DNA of 64,000 nucleotides from Mangrovibacter yixingensis (GTDB lineage Bacteria > Pseudomonadota > Gammaproteobacteria > Enterobacterales > Enterobacteriaceae). Each line of letters begins with the position of its first letter. The first letter of the stretch is position 1. A model generated the notes under the pieces. The model made no database searches, was not told the DNA's origin, and saw nothing but the letters and a program-made list of their open reading frames with translations. Below, piece after piece: positions 9,680 through 17,957 of the stretch. Both the position numbers and the translations under genes were made by a program. The stretch lies in contig NZ_JAIVKM010000001.1 in the NCBI RefSeq assembly GCF_020523985.1, positions 744,001-808,000 of the forward strand, given 5' to 3'.

Positions 9680-9705
9680 CGTAATATAATATTTTATATT
9701 ACGAT
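9678..9705. promoter_or_regulatory. 28-base perfect inverted repeat before the TonB receptor gene
   Basis: Arms ATCGTAATATAA and TTATATTACGAT, twelve bases each and fully complementary, with a TATT centre. It ends nine bases before the ATG at 9715. It may be the operator of a metal-responsive repressor or a hairpin in the leader that covers the ribosome binding region. It does not fit the Fur, Zur or E. coli NikR consensus. Confidence 0.6.
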
Positions 9706-9714
9706 GATGACATA

Positions 9715-11943
9715 ATGAACAAAACAAAGCTTGCATTACTCATTCCGTTATTGGCAGGAACGATCCCCACTCCAGGGTTCAGCGCAGTTTCAGAAGACAG
9801 TTCGGCAGCCAGTAGTACGCCAGCAACCACCACTAAGTCTGGTAAAGAAGACAAAATAGTGGTGACGGCGAAGCAACAAAGTCAGGGCGACACAACTCAG
9901 GAGGCAAAATCCGGTGCCGGTTTTACCACGCAGCAGGTTAATTTAGGGCCGCTGGGTGATAAAAGCTGGACTGATACCCCGTATTCCACCACCACTATCA
10001 CTCACCAAATGATTGATAACCAGCAGGCGAAAAGTGTCAGTGAGTTACTGAAATATGCGCCAAGTACTCAGATGGAAGCCCGTGGTGGTATGGATGTGGG
10101 CCGCCCACAAAGCCGTGGTATGGAAGGCAGTGTAGTGGCGAATACACGGCTTGATGGCCTGAACATGGTTGCCACCACGGCGTTTCCGGTAGAAATGCTG
10201 GAGCGCGTGGATGTGCTTAATAGCCTGACAGGTGCACTTTATGGCCCGGCAAGCCCGGCAGGGCAATTTAACTTTGTGGCGAAACGCCCTACAGACCAGC
10301 CTTTGCACCGCGTCACTCTTGGTTATCAGAGCCGTGGTGCCTACACCGGCCATGTTGATTTAGGCGGCCATGTTGATGACGGTAAATTTGGTTATCGAGT
10401 CAATTTATTGCACGAAGAAGGTGAAGGTGATGTTGCCGGTAGCACGTTGCGCAGGAAATTAGCCGCCGTAGCGCTCGACTGGAATATTCAGCCCGGAACC
10501 CAGGTTCAACTGGATGCCAGCCATTATGAGTTTATTCAGAAAGGTTATCCCGCCGGTTTCAGCTATGCCAATGGCATTAATCTTCCTTCGGCATCGAAAT
10601 TAAACCCAAAAAATAGAAACTACGCGTTGGACACAGCAGGGGTTGATCTGACAACGGATACCATCAGCACCCGTTTGTTACAGGATTTCAATGATGGCTG
10701 GTCTCTGACAGCAGGTGTGGGTTACCAACAAGCGGACCGCGCAATGCGCTCTGTCTCAAATACGATTAGCGATAACAATGGCACATTGACCCGTAGCCTG
10801 TCAGATTCCAGTGCGGCCGGGCGTTTCAGAGTGCTGAGTAATATGCTCAGCCTTAATGGCCATGTTGATACTGGCAGTATTGGTCACGATCTTGCTTTCG
10901 CAACAACGGGGTATGTCTGGAGTATCTACTCTGCGAAAGGTAGCAGTGTGCGATACAACCTGGGAACAACAGATTTATATGACCCTGATTCTATGGATGA
11001 ACCCGGTGATGGCAAAATTATCACCAATGGTGACCGTTATCGTTCCAGTACCAATACCCAGCAAAGCATCACCGCCGGTGATACCGTTACATTTACACCA
11101 AAATGGTCGGCCATGTTCTACCTTAGCCAGAGTTGGCTGGAAACTGCCAATTACTCCAGCTCCGGTACTAAAAGCAGCCAGGTTAACCAGGACGGCCTGA
11201 GCCCGAACGTCGCTTTAATGTATAAAATCACACCTGATGTGATGGCTTATGTGAGCTATGCGGATTCTCTGGAACAGGGAGATACCGTTCCCACCGGAGA
11301 AGGGCTGAGCAATGAAGGGCAGACCCTCGATCCGATTCGCAGCAAACAATATGAAGTTGGCCTGAAAGCCGAGGTGAACAACATGCACCTTGGTGCAGCG
11401 CTGTTTCGCCTGAAACGCCCCTTCGCCTATGTTGACTCAACCGACATGGTTTACAAAGAAGAAGGGGACCAGGTTAATAATGGCCTGGAGCTGACCGCAT
11501 CTGGCCCGGTTATGGAAGGCCTGAATATCTACAGTGGCGTTACCTTCCTTGACCCGCAACTTAAAAATACTGTTTCCGAAAGCACCAGTAATAAATGGGT
11601 TGTTGGGGTACCAAAAGTACAGGCAAATATGCTGGTGGAATACAGCCTGCCGAGTATGCCGCAACTGGTCTATAGTGCCAATGTGCACTATACCGGTAAG
11701 CGCGCGGCAAACGATACGAATACCACCTGGGCCGGGAGTTACACCACACTAGATTTAGGTACCCGTTATTCCACGGTATTTGAAAATATTCCCACGACAT
11801 TACGCCTTTCCGTTAATAACGTAACCAATCGCCGTTATTGGGCATCCATCTTCCCTGCATCCACTGATGGCTCAGGTACGTCCAACAGCGCTTTCCTGGG
11901 GACAGGCCGCGAAGTTCGTGCAACGGTAACGTTTGATTTTTGA
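9715..11943 (+). CDS. TonB-dependent outer-membrane receptor, siderophore type
   Basis: Outer-membrane beta-barrel receptor of 742 aa, not part of the E. coli locus. A signal peptide ends near residue 23 (GFSA). A TonB-box-like segment (DKIVVTA) follows at about residues 46-52, then the plug domain (DTPYSTTTITHQMIDNQQ through ALYGPASPAGQFNFVAKRPT), then a 22-strand type barrel ending in aromatic F (VTFDF). The plug resembles the FhuE/FoxA-type siderophore family (TIGR01783). The ligand cannot be read from the sequence: ferric hydroxamate is the default, but nickel, cobalt or zinc chelates are possible. It is followed 41 bases later by a matching periplasmic binding protein, and is preceded by a CRP-like site and a 28-base palindrome rather than a recognisable Fur box. 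Confidence 0.88.
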   Translation: MNKTKLALLIPLLAGTIPTPGFSAVSEDSSAASSTPATTTKSGKEDKIVVTAKQQSQGDTTQEAKSGAGFTTQQVNLGPLGDKSWTDTPYSTTTITHQMIDNQQAKSVSELLKYAPSTQMEARGGMDVGRPQSRGMEGSVVANTRLDGLNMVATTAFPVEMLERVDVLNSLTGALYGPASPAGQFNFVAKRPTDQPLHRVTLGYQSRGAYTGHVDLGGHVDDGKFGYRVNLLHEEGEGDVAGSTLRRKLAAVALDWNIQPGTQVQLDASHYEFIQKGYPAGFSYANGINLPSASKLNPKNRNYALDTAGVDLTTDTISTRLLQDFNDGWSLTAGVGYQQADRAMRSVSNTISDNNGTLTRSLSDSSAAGRFRVLSNMLSLNGHVDTGSIGHDLAFATTGYVWSIYSAKGSSVRYNLGTTDLYDPDSMDEPGDGKIITNGDRYRSSTNTQQSITAGDTVTFTPKWSAMFYLSQSWLETANYSSSGTKSSQVNQDGLSPNVALMYKITPDVMAYVSYADSLEQGDTVPTGEGLSNEGQTLDPIRSKQYEVGLKAEVNNMHLGAALFRLKRPFAYVDSTDMVYKEEGDQVNNGLELTASGPVMEGLNIYSGVTFLDPQLKNTVSESTSNKWVVGVPKVQANMLVEYSLPSMPQLVYSANVHYTGKRAANDTNTTWAGSYTTLDLGTRYSTVFENIPTTLRLSVNNVTNRRYWASIFPASTDGSGTSNSAFLGTGREVRATVTFDF

Positions 11944-11984
11944 TTGATTCTGAGGCCGCTTCTTTATTGAAGCGGTAAAAACGA

Positions 11985-12989
11985 ATGATACGATCTTTTC
12001 ATGTAGTTGTTGCCAGCCTGATGGTGTTGCTGAACCTGGTTTTTACACCTGTTTTTGCCGCTCAACCATCACATAGTGATGTGCGCATTGCTACGTCCTG
12101 GCCTGCGCAAAACACCATTCTTGCCATGCTGGGTTACGGCAAAAATATTGTTGGTACTTCAGCAATAGCAAAACGTATTCCACTGTTTCGCCAGGCGCTA
12201 CCAGATATTGTAAATGTGCCGGATGTAAGTATCACTTCCAGCCACGATATCAACCCTGAACAAATCCTCGCCCAACGTGCTCAATTGTTGTTTGTGCCTG
12301 AAAATATGCATATTGCTAAGCAGGATACTCTGGAACAGGCAGGCGTAAAAGTGCTGGCACTACCAGATAACTCGATGGCGGCAATGGTTGAACGGGTGGT
12401 GGAAACAGCACAGGTATTGGGGCCGGACGCGCAGCAAAAGGCGCAACTATTCCAGGCCTATTTTAATCACAATGTGGCACTGGTTCGCTCCCGCCTTGCT
12501 GGGATCCCAGACAACCAACGCTTGCGTGTTTACCATGCCATGATGACGCCGGTAATGACTTCGGGTAAACCCTCTTTAAATGATGACTGGATTACCCTTG
12601 CCGGGGGCAAAAATGTAGCGGCAACATGGTTTGGCGGCAAAGCCAATACTACTGGAGAAGTGCCGGTTGAGCGTGCTGTAGCTGCAGACCCGCAGGTTAT
12701 CATCGCCATGACAAACCAGACTGCGCAAATGATAGAGCACTCACCTGAGTGGCAAAGCACCAGTGCGGTTAAAAACCATCGGGTGTTTGTGAACCCGCGA
12801 GGGATGTTCTGGTGGTGCCGGGAAACCAGTGAAGAAGCATTACAGTTTGTCTGGCTGGCTAAAAAACTCTATCCGGCGCAATTTCAGGATGTTGACATGA
12901 GCAAAATGACTCATGACTTTTACCAGAATTTCTTTGGGCTCAACCTGACTGCTGCACAGGTTCAAAACGTGCTGGCACCGCAGCGCTGA
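11985..12989 (+). CDS. Periplasmic metal-chelate binding protein (PF01497-like)
   Basis: Periplasmic substrate-binding protein of 334 aa, class III fold used for iron-siderophore, cobalamin and haem chelates. An N-terminal signal peptide ends about residue 25 (VFAAQ). Family features visible are RIATSWPAQNTILAMLGYGKNIVGT, NPEQILAQRAQLLFVP, a GGKNVA segment, and the C-terminal MFWWCRETSEEALQFVWLAKKLYP. It forms a two-gene operon with the TonB receptor and is closed by a strong terminator. No permease or ATPase gene is nearby, so it must borrow an inner-membrane transporter encoded elsewhere, or the pair is a partial system. Substrate unassigned. Confidence 0.85.
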   Translation: MIRSFHVVVASLMVLLNLVFTPVFAAQPSHSDVRIATSWPAQNTILAMLGYGKNIVGTSAIAKRIPLFRQALPDIVNVPDVSITSSHDINPEQILAQRAQLLFVPENMHIAKQDTLEQAGVKVLALPDNSMAAMVERVVETAQVLGPDAQQKAQLFQAYFNHNVALVRSRLAGIPDNQRLRVYHAMMTPVMTSGKPSLNDDWITLAGGKNVAATWFGGKANTTGEVPVERAVAADPQVIIAMTNQTAQMIEHSPEWQSTSAVKNHRVFVNPRGMFWWCRETSEEALQFVWLAKKLYPAQFQDVDMSKMTHDFYQNFFGLNLTAAQVQNVLAPQR

Positions 12990-13001
12990 TGCATTAAATT
13001 G

Positions 13002-13040
13002 AAAAGCCCCGGGTACAGTCCAGTTGTGCCGGGGCTTTTT
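13002..13040. terminator. Bidirectional terminator between binding protein and rpmJ2
   Basis: Stem AAAAGCCCCGG/CCGGGGCTTTT with T-runs on both strands. It can end the TonB receptor operon on plus and the rpmE2-rpmJ2 operon on minus. Confidence 0.88.
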
Positions 13041-13050
13041 CTTTACCACC

Positions 13051-13191
13051 TCAACGGCGTTTTTTCTTGCCCTGAACCGCTTTAAAGCGTGGGTTGCTCT
13101 TACAAATTACGTATACGCGCCCTTTGCGTCTAACCAACTGGCAATCCGGATGGCGTTGTTTAGCAGAACGTAATGAGTTCAGTACCTGCAT
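13051..13191 (-). CDS. rpmJ2: 50S ribosomal protein L36, type B (YkgO-like)
   Basis: A 46-aa basic protein, [18 protein letters not shown]...[17 protein letters not shown], collinear with E. coli YkgO. It is the alternative L36 used when zinc is scarce: it keeps only two cysteines and lacks the full zinc ribbon of standard L36. Its ATG shares a base with the rpmE2 stop (TAATG), so the two are translationally coupled, as ykgM-ykgO in E. coli. The location beside ybjJ/ybjL is not the E. coli one. Confidence 0.93.
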   Translation of the reverse strand: MQVLNSLRSAKQRHPDCQLVRRKGRVYVICKSNPRFKAVQGKKKRR

Positions 13192-13454
13192 TATTGCTTG
13201 TCCTTCGTATTAAAAAAACGACCAAAGCGCTGATTAAACCGGGCAGCGCTGCCTTCATTGGTGAAGGTTTTCTGCTTACCGGTGTAGTAGGGATGCGAAG
13301 CTGAAGAAACATCGATAGTGACATACGGGTAAGTGATGCCATCAAGTTCAATTTCGCGGTCTGTTTTAATGGTGGAACCCACTTTTATGTAGTGGTTTGC
13401 GCTGGTGTCATGAAACACCACTGTGCGGTATTCTGGGTGAAGTCCTGGTTTCAT
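13191..13454 (-). CDS. rpmE2: 50S ribosomal protein L31, type B (YkgM-like)
   Basis: An 87-aa protein beginning [19 protein letters not shown] and containing [27 protein letters not shown], the type B L31 signature without the CxxC zinc ligands. In zinc limitation this form replaces zinc-binding L31 on ribosomes and frees zinc. A GAGG ribosome binding site precedes the ATG. Zur control is supported by a near-perfect Zur box 24 bases upstream. Forms an operon with rpmJ2. Confidence 0.95.
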   Translation of the reverse strand: MKPGLHPEYRTVVFHDTSANHYIKVGSTIKTDREIELDGITYPYVTIDVSSASHPYYTGKQKTFTNEGSAARFNQRFGRFFNTKDKQ

Positions 13455-13477
13455 ACTGCCTCATCAATTGCAATTAA

Positions 13478-13492
13478 TGTTATAACATAACA
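13478..13492 (-). promoter_or_regulatory. Zur box upstream of rpmE2-rpmJ2
   Basis: TGTTATAACATAACA differs at one position from the palindromic Zur core TGTTATA-N-TATAACA. It lies 24 bases upstream of the rpmE2 start, where a repressor would block the promoter. Confidence 0.8.
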
Positions 13493-13611
13493 ATCATGAT
13501 ACGAGCTATGCTGGTCAAGTGCAAGTTGTCTGCTGTTTAACTATGTTGAATGGATGGTTGATAAGTTGAGCCTGTTCACCAGCCTGCTAAAAACAAAGGT
13601 GCAATAGCAAA

Positions 13612-14217
13612 ATGAATAGATGGGATGAACGCTACAGCCAGAAAGGCTATGCCTATGGAACAGAACCGAATCAATTCTTAGTGGAGCAGGTTAATGCCCT
13701 TAACCTGGCAGCCCCACTGAATATTCTCAGCCTTGGTGAAGGTGAGGGACGAAATGCGGTTTACCTTGCCACTCAGGGCCACCATGTTCATGCAGTTGAT
13801 GGTTCGGCTGTGGGTTTAGAGAAAGCCAAAAAACTGGCTGAGCAGCACCATGTTTCCTTAGTAACACAGGTAGCTGACCTCACCCATTTTTCCATCGAAC
13901 AGCCTTGCGATGGGGTGGTAATGATTTTCTGCCACTTGCCTTCAACTGTACGCCATGCCATTCACCAGAAAATTATGGAAGCTCTGGTACCTGGTGGTGT
14001 TCTGATTTACCAGGCGTACTCAACCCGCCAGCTTAATTACCAAACCGGTGGCCCGCGTGAAGTGGATTTACTGGTGAATCTCAATGAGCTGGAAGAGAGT
14101 TTTAGTGATATGCGTGTCTTACATGCCTGTATGCATGACAAAGAAATTTATGAGGGTAAATACCATACGGGCCTGGCCTCAGTAACAGAATTTGTGGCAA
14201 GGAAATCATTCGAGTAG
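13612..14217 (+). CDS. Class I SAM-dependent methyltransferase
   Basis: A 201-aa soluble protein with a Rossmann-type methyltransferase fold. Motif I is ILSLGEGEGRNAVYLA at about residues 38-53, the acidic motif II end is HAVDGSAVGLEKAKKL, and a motif IV-like segment is CDGVVMIFCHLP. It belongs to the broad Methyltransf_11/TehB-like group; members of similar size include tellurite-resistance-associated enzymes, but nothing here fixes the substrate. It is a single gene with an AAAGGTG site before the ATG, located where E. coli has rcdA (ybjK). Likely accessory. Confidence 0.82.
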   Translation: MNRWDERYSQKGYAYGTEPNQFLVEQVNALNLAAPLNILSLGEGEGRNAVYLATQGHHVHAVDGSAVGLEKAKKLAEQHHVSLVTQVADLTHFSIEQPCDGVVMIFCHLPSTVRHAIHQKIMEALVPGGVLIYQAYSTRQLNYQTGGPREVDLLVNLNELEESFSDMRVLHACMHDKEIYEGKYHTGLASVTEFVARKSFE

Positions 14218-14363
14218 CTATTTTCTGGTAAGGGGAAATGACATTTTTAGCATGAGTTACAGCCACCATTAGAACGGACTGCCAGTATCTGCCGCTACTT
14301 TGCAGCCATTGGTACGATATGTGATAGGTAACTTGTTGATTTTACGACAGCTAAATCGCAGGC

Positions 14364-14409
14364 AATAAAAAACCCATCAATCTTGAACCAAAATGGCGTG
14401 ATTGATGGG
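14364..14409 (-). terminator. Rho-independent terminator of RybB
   Basis: Ten-base perfect stem (14373-14382 with 14400-14409) followed by TTTTTTATT on the minus strand. It also serves as the Hfq-binding 3' end of the RNA and could terminate read-through from ybjL. Confidence 0.9.
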
Positions 14410-14446
14410 CTCCACAAATTTGGGGACATCAAAGAAAAGCAGTGGC
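14367..14446 (-). ncRNA. rybB: Small RNA RybB
   Basis: The minus strand reads GCCACTGCTTTTCTTTGATG at its 5' end, identical to the seed region of E. coli RybB, and ends with the Rho-independent hairpin CCCATCAATC/GATTGATGGG plus six T. Predicted length is 80 nt (E. coli 79-80). RybB is a sigma-E-induced, Hfq-dependent RNA that represses mRNAs of many outer-membrane proteins through its 5' end. A sigma-E promoter is in place upstream, and ybjL follows upstream on the same strand, as in E. coli. Confidence 0.95.
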
Positions 14447-14451
14447 ACTAA

Positions 14452-14479
14452 TTCAGACTGCATGCCCCAAAAAAAGTTC
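14452..14479 (-). promoter_or_regulatory. Sigma-E promoter of rybB
   Basis: On the minus strand GAACTT (14479-14474), a 16-base spacer and TCTGAA (14457-14452), five bases before the predicted RNA start at 14446. Both boxes match the sigma-E pattern GGAACTT / TCTGA. Confidence 0.85.
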
Positions 14480-14521
14480 TTCGTTGACCTAAAAAAAATT
14501 TATTTTTTTCTGTGGTCAGCG

Positions 14522-16204
14522 TCACATACCCGGCCAGATAACAATAATCAGTGTCCCGGCCAGGGTTAACAACACGTTAGCGATAGCGTAAGTCCCGGCA
14601 TAACCCAATGCCGGGATGTTACTGCGGGAGGCATCACTAATGATTTCCATTGCTGGTGCACAGGTGCGTGCGCCCATGATTGCGCCAAACAGCAATGCCC
14701 GGTTCATGCGTAGAACATAAGCACCAAACAGAAAACAAATTAATACCGGCACCAGGCTTACAACCAACCCAGAGGCCAGCATTTGCCCGCCAATAGCACC
14801 CAGGTTGTGGCCAATACCACCTCCGGCACTCAGGCCTACGCCGGCCATAAACACCATCAGGCCAAACTCTTTCACCATGTTGAGTGCGCCCTGGGGAATA
14901 TAACCAAAGGTAGGGTGGTTGGCACGTAAGAAGCCGAGCATAATGCCGGCGAATAGCAGGCCTGCAGCATTACCAATGCCAAAACTGAAGGAGCTGAACT
15001 GAAAGGTAATCATCCCAATCATCAGGCCAATAATAAAGAAGGCGCAAAAAGCCAGCAGGTCGGTTATTTGGCTGTGAATGGAAATAAAGCCAATGCGTTC
15101 CGCCACAGTTTTAACACGGCGCGCATCGCCGCTCACCTGCAACACGTCGCCTTTGTTCAGAACGATATTATCGTCAATTGGCATCTCTATTTGGCTGCGG
15201 ATAACACGGTTAAGGAAACACCCGTGGTCAGTAAGTTTAAGCTGTGCCAGGCGGCGGCCAACGGCATTGTGGTTTTTTACTACTATTTCTTCGGTAACAA
15301 TGCGCATGTCGAGCAGGTCACGGTCAAAAACCTCTTTCCCGTTACGAAAACTGGGGTCAAGGCGTGCATGCGCATCGGGGTAGCCAACCAGGGCAATCTC
15401 ATCACCCATTTGTAGCACCGCGTCGCCATCGGGGTTTGCCAGAATACCGTTGCGGCGAATACGCTCAATGTAGCAGCCCGTCTGGCGGTAAATACCCAGT
15501 TCACGCAGGTTTTTACCATCAGCCCAGGCAACCAACTCCGGGCCAACCCGGTAAGCGCGAATAACAGGTAAATACACTTTACGGTTAGAGTCGGTATCCA
15601 GACCACGTTCACGGGCAATTTGTTGGGCACTGGTTTGCAAATCCTGGTGCTGCAGTTTTGGCATATAACGTGCGGCAACAATCAGGCTGACAAGGCCAAT
15701 CAGGTAAGTTAATGCATAACCCAGGCTCAAGTGATCAAGTGCGTTGACCAGTTCCGGGTGGTTCATTCCTGAATGGCGTAATGTATCGCCAGCACCAACC
15801 AGAACAGGTGTGGAGGTCATCGAACCTGCCAGCATACCGGCTGTAAGACCAATATCCCATCCGAAAAGCCTTCCCAGGCCCAGGGCTAATAATAATGCAC
15901 TGCCCACCATCACCAGCGCCAGCATCAGGTAATTTTTACCATCACGGAAGAAAATGGAGAAAAAGTTGGGCCCCGCTTCCACGCCAACACAAAAAATGAA
16001 CAACATGAAGCCCAGATTAAGTGCGTCTGTATTTATTGTGAAATGTTGTTGGCCTAATAATAAAGAAACAACCAGAACACCAATAGAATTACCAAGTTGG
16101 ATTGAACCAAGGCGCAATTTACCCAAACACAGGCCAAGGGTGAGTACGACAAATAATAACAGGATGTAATTCCCGTTTAACAAATCTGCGACGTTTATGT
16201 TCAC
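14522..16204 (-). CDS. ybjL: Putative transporter YbjL (AspT/AAE family)
   Basis: Inner-membrane protein of 560 aa. About five N-terminal spans, two cytosolic RCK_C (TrkA-C) domains (around residues 200-370, e.g. [19 protein letters not shown] and [14 protein letters not shown]), and about five C-terminal spans. This is the aspartate-alanine exchanger architecture; E. coli YbjL (561 aa) has been linked to glutamate/succinate efflux but its natural role is unsettled. A GTG at 16204 aligns exactly with the E. coli start (xNINVAELLNGNY); an ATG at 16261 would add 19 residues without counterpart. Highly conserved. Confidence 0.92.
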   Translation of the reverse strand: MNINVADLLNGNYILLLFVVLTLGLCLGKLRLGSIQLGNSIGVLVVSLLLGQQHFTINTDALNLGFMLFIFCVGVEAGPNFFSIFFRDGKNYLMLALVMVGSALLLALGLGRLFGWDIGLTAGMLAGSMTSTPVLVGAGDTLRHSGMNHPELVNALDHLSLGYALTYLIGLVSLIVAARYMPKLQHQDLQTSAQQIARERGLDTDSNRKVYLPVIRAYRVGPELVAWADGKNLRELGIYRQTGCYIERIRRNGILANPDGDAVLQMGDEIALVGYPDAHARLDPSFRNGKEVFDRDLLDMRIVTEEIVVKNHNAVGRRLAQLKLTDHGCFLNRVIRSQIEMPIDDNIVLNKGDVLQVSGDARRVKTVAERIGFISIHSQITDLLAFCAFFIIGLMIGMITFQFSSFSFGIGNAAGLLFAGIMLGFLRANHPTFGYIPQGALNMVKEFGLMVFMAGVGLSAGGGIGHNLGAIGGQMLASGLVVSLVPVLICFLFGAYVLRMNRALLFGAIMGARTCAPAMEIISDASRSNIPALGYAGTYAIANVLLTLAGTLIIVIWPGM

Positions 16205-16599
16205 GGAAGCTAACTTCTTCTTTACTTGTAACTCGTTGAAAAAAATAATTGTTTTACGCACGCCTTTCGCATAAAAATAACACTATCTGGTGGTGTAAAC
16301 TTCAGTGTTATATCGCCTGCAAAAAGTACGACGGGCGCTAGTGTAATCGTTATGGTTATCAACAGCCAGTAAGAAAAATGCTGGAAATGTCTTCTCTTGT
16401 TATAGCGGGAATAATTCACATTACCGGTAATGCCCATAGAGAAGATGCTTCATGTGAGGAGTACATGGCGCAGGCAGATTTTTTTGCACAGAAATAAGCA
16501 GTATGAAAGTGAGTGGGTAATACAGGCTTTTATAAGGACATTGTTAATGTGAGTACCTGTTGGGGGCTCAACGTAATGGAAAAGCAAAGGAGGATGACT

Positions 16600-16983
16600 T
16601 TGTTATTCAAACGTTCATGGGGAGGCGGTTTATGCTGTTTTATCCTGTTCATTCTGGCGTTTGTGATCCACAACCTTTTTTTAACTGACTCGGCCCCTGC
16701 CAGCGGCAAGATGGATCCTGGAATGCTGTTTTTTATTGTCCCCGGTGTGTTGGGAAGCTTTTGCGCACGTCGTGCGCGTTTCCTGGCTCCTATGGTGGGG
16801 GCATTGGTTGCCGTGCCAGTTTGTTTGTTGTTAATCAATCTGTTGGAGAAAGATGATGCTGGCCTGTTTCAGGAGCTTGCCTGGTTGTTAGGGGCGGTAT
16901 TCTGGAATGCGTTGGGGGCACTGAGTGTGCTGTTCACTATCACCCTTGTCTGGCGGCAGGATGCCAGAAAACGCCGGGTTTAA
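16600..16983 (+). CDS. ybjM: Inner-membrane protein YbjM
   Basis: Small membrane protein of 127 aa with four hydrophobic segments, collinear with E. coli YbjM (125 aa): WGGGLCCFILFI, LLFFIVPGVLGSF, FQELAWLLGAVFWNALGAL. No function is known. The start is set to TTG at 16600: AAGGAGG (16587-16593) lies six bases before it, and its protein aligns residue for residue with the E. coli N-terminus. The ATG at 16594 directly touches that ribosome binding site and upstream ATGs add an unmatched extension. Confidence 0.8.
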   Translation: MLFKRSWGGGLCCFILFILAFVIHNLFLTDSAPASGKMDPGMLFFIVPGVLGSFCARRARFLAPMVGALVAVPVCLLLINLLEKDDAGLFQELAWLLGAVFWNALGALSVLFTITLVWRQDARKRRV

Positions 16984-17044
16984 ATCTTAATCGGTTACAC
17001 TGTAATGCTGTGAACAGGAAGGCGTTAGGTGTGGGCGACTGAAG

Positions 17045-17077
17045 AATCAGCAAACTGGTTTTCCTGATTTTTTATTT
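17045..17077 (+). terminator. Terminator downstream of ybjM
   Basis: Stem AATCAG/CTGATT extended by AAAC/GTTT, followed by a T-rich tail (TTTTATTT), 60 bases after ybjM. Confidence 0.6.
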
Positions 17078-17128
17078 AACTTACCAGTTAATATTCCAAA
17101 ATAGTTCACTGAATGGTCATCAATTTAT

Positions 17129-17160
17129 CACCGGGTCAAAAGACCCGGTGTTTGTTTTTT
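17129..17160 (+). terminator. Second terminator between ybjM and grxA
   Basis: Nine-base perfect stem CACCGGGTC/GACCCGGTG with loop AAAA, then TTTGTTTTTT on the plus strand. It also lies directly downstream of grxA on the minus strand. Confidence 0.85.
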
Positions 17161-17166
17161 GTTTTT

Positions 17167-17436
17167 TCAGTTTGCAGGTGAAAGAACAGGGTGTTGCTCA
17201 ACCCAGGCAGCAAAGTCAGTAAAACCACCAATATGTTGTTTATCGACAAAAATTTGCGGCACTGTACTGACGGGTTTTCCGGCAGCTTGTTGCAGGTCAG
17301 CTTTAGTAATCCCTTCAGCATGAATATCAACATAGCGGAACTCAAAATCACTATGTGATGCACTGAGTTCTTCTGCCAGCGCTTTCGCACGGACACAATA
17401 TGGGCATCCGGGCCGTCCAAAAATTACAGTAAGCAC
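17167..17436 (-). CDS. grxA: Glutaredoxin 1
   Basis: Cytosolic dithiol glutaredoxin of 89 aa (E. coli 85; the C-terminus is four residues longer). The redox motif CPYC is at residues 11-14, the cis-proline segment TVPQIFVD and the GSH-binding GGFTDF follow. It reduces ribonucleotide reductase and OxyR with glutathione. In E. coli grxA is OxyR-activated; upstream I see only a weak ATAGTT half-site near 17474-17479, so regulation is inferred. Divergent from ybjC-nfsA, as in E. coli. Confidence 0.96.
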   Translation of the reverse strand: MLTVIFGRPGCPYCVRAKALAEELSASHSDFEFRYVDIHAEGITKADLQQAAGKPVSTVPQIFVDKQHIGGFTDFAAWVEQHPVLSPAN

Positions 17437-17593
17437 AGTTGCTCCTTAGCGGAAGTTATCTTGCTAACTATTTTGCTTACCTGAAAGCGTTGAGGGAAGT
17501 TGAGTTTGCCTGTTGCTTTGATAACTGAAAACAATGAAAGCCTTTAGAGTATTGATGCGGTTTTTTAATCCTGCGGGAGCCTGAAGCCAACTG

Positions 17594-17621
17594 TTGGCGG
17601 GGGGATGTTTCGGACTATACT
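17594..17621 (+). promoter_or_regulatory. Promoter of the ybjC-nfsA-rimK-ybjN operon
   Basis: TTGGCG (17594-17599), 16-base spacer, TATACT (17616-17621), about 27 bases before the ybjC start. In E. coli this operon is MarA/SoxS-activated; I could not place a convincing marbox here. Confidence 0.6.
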
Positions 17622-17648
17622 GGTTAGCCACCACACAGGAGACTGACA

Positions 17649-17957
17649 ATGCGTTCACTGGGGGCATTACCCAAATCTGTGCTGTTACTGGAAACTCTTG
17701 GTATTGTGCTGCTGTGTGTTGCCTGGCTGGTTGCTCATGGCGTGATATCCGTAACCGCCTTTCTTGCCACGGACATGGCTGTTATTTTGCTTATATTTAG
17801 CGGTATTGTATTGATGTTACCTGCTGCAATCGTGTTAATTGGCCAGATGGGGAAGCATGTGGCACCGTTATTATTCAACGGCTCGAATACGCAAACAGCA
17901 GAAAACAAAAAAGCTGCCGATCAGGCTAAGGATAAAAATAATGACGCCAACCATTGA
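17649..17957 (+). CDS. ybjC: Inner-membrane protein YbjC
   Basis: A 102-aa membrane protein with two hydrophobic segments and a charged, Lys-rich tail ([16 protein letters not shown]). It matches E. coli YbjC (95 aa) in MRxxGxLPKxVLxLE, VLMLPAAIVLI and the identical NDANH end. Function unknown. It is the first gene of the nfsA operon and its last 17 bases overlap the nfsA start, so the two are translationally coupled. Confidence 0.9.
   Translation: MRSLGALPKSVLLLETLGIVLLCVAWLVAHGVISVTAFLATDMAVILLIFSGIVLMLPAAIVLIGQMGKHVAPLLFNGSNTQTAENKKAADQAKDKNNDANH

Noticed and set aside
9715-14217. Genomic island with integrase and attachment sites
   Set aside because: No integrase, transposase, tRNA or flanking direct repeats were seen; base composition does not differ obviously from the neighbours.
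17520-17648. MarA/SoxS/Rob box before ybjC
   Set aside because: Known from E. coli, but no stretch here fits the degenerate consensus convincingly.
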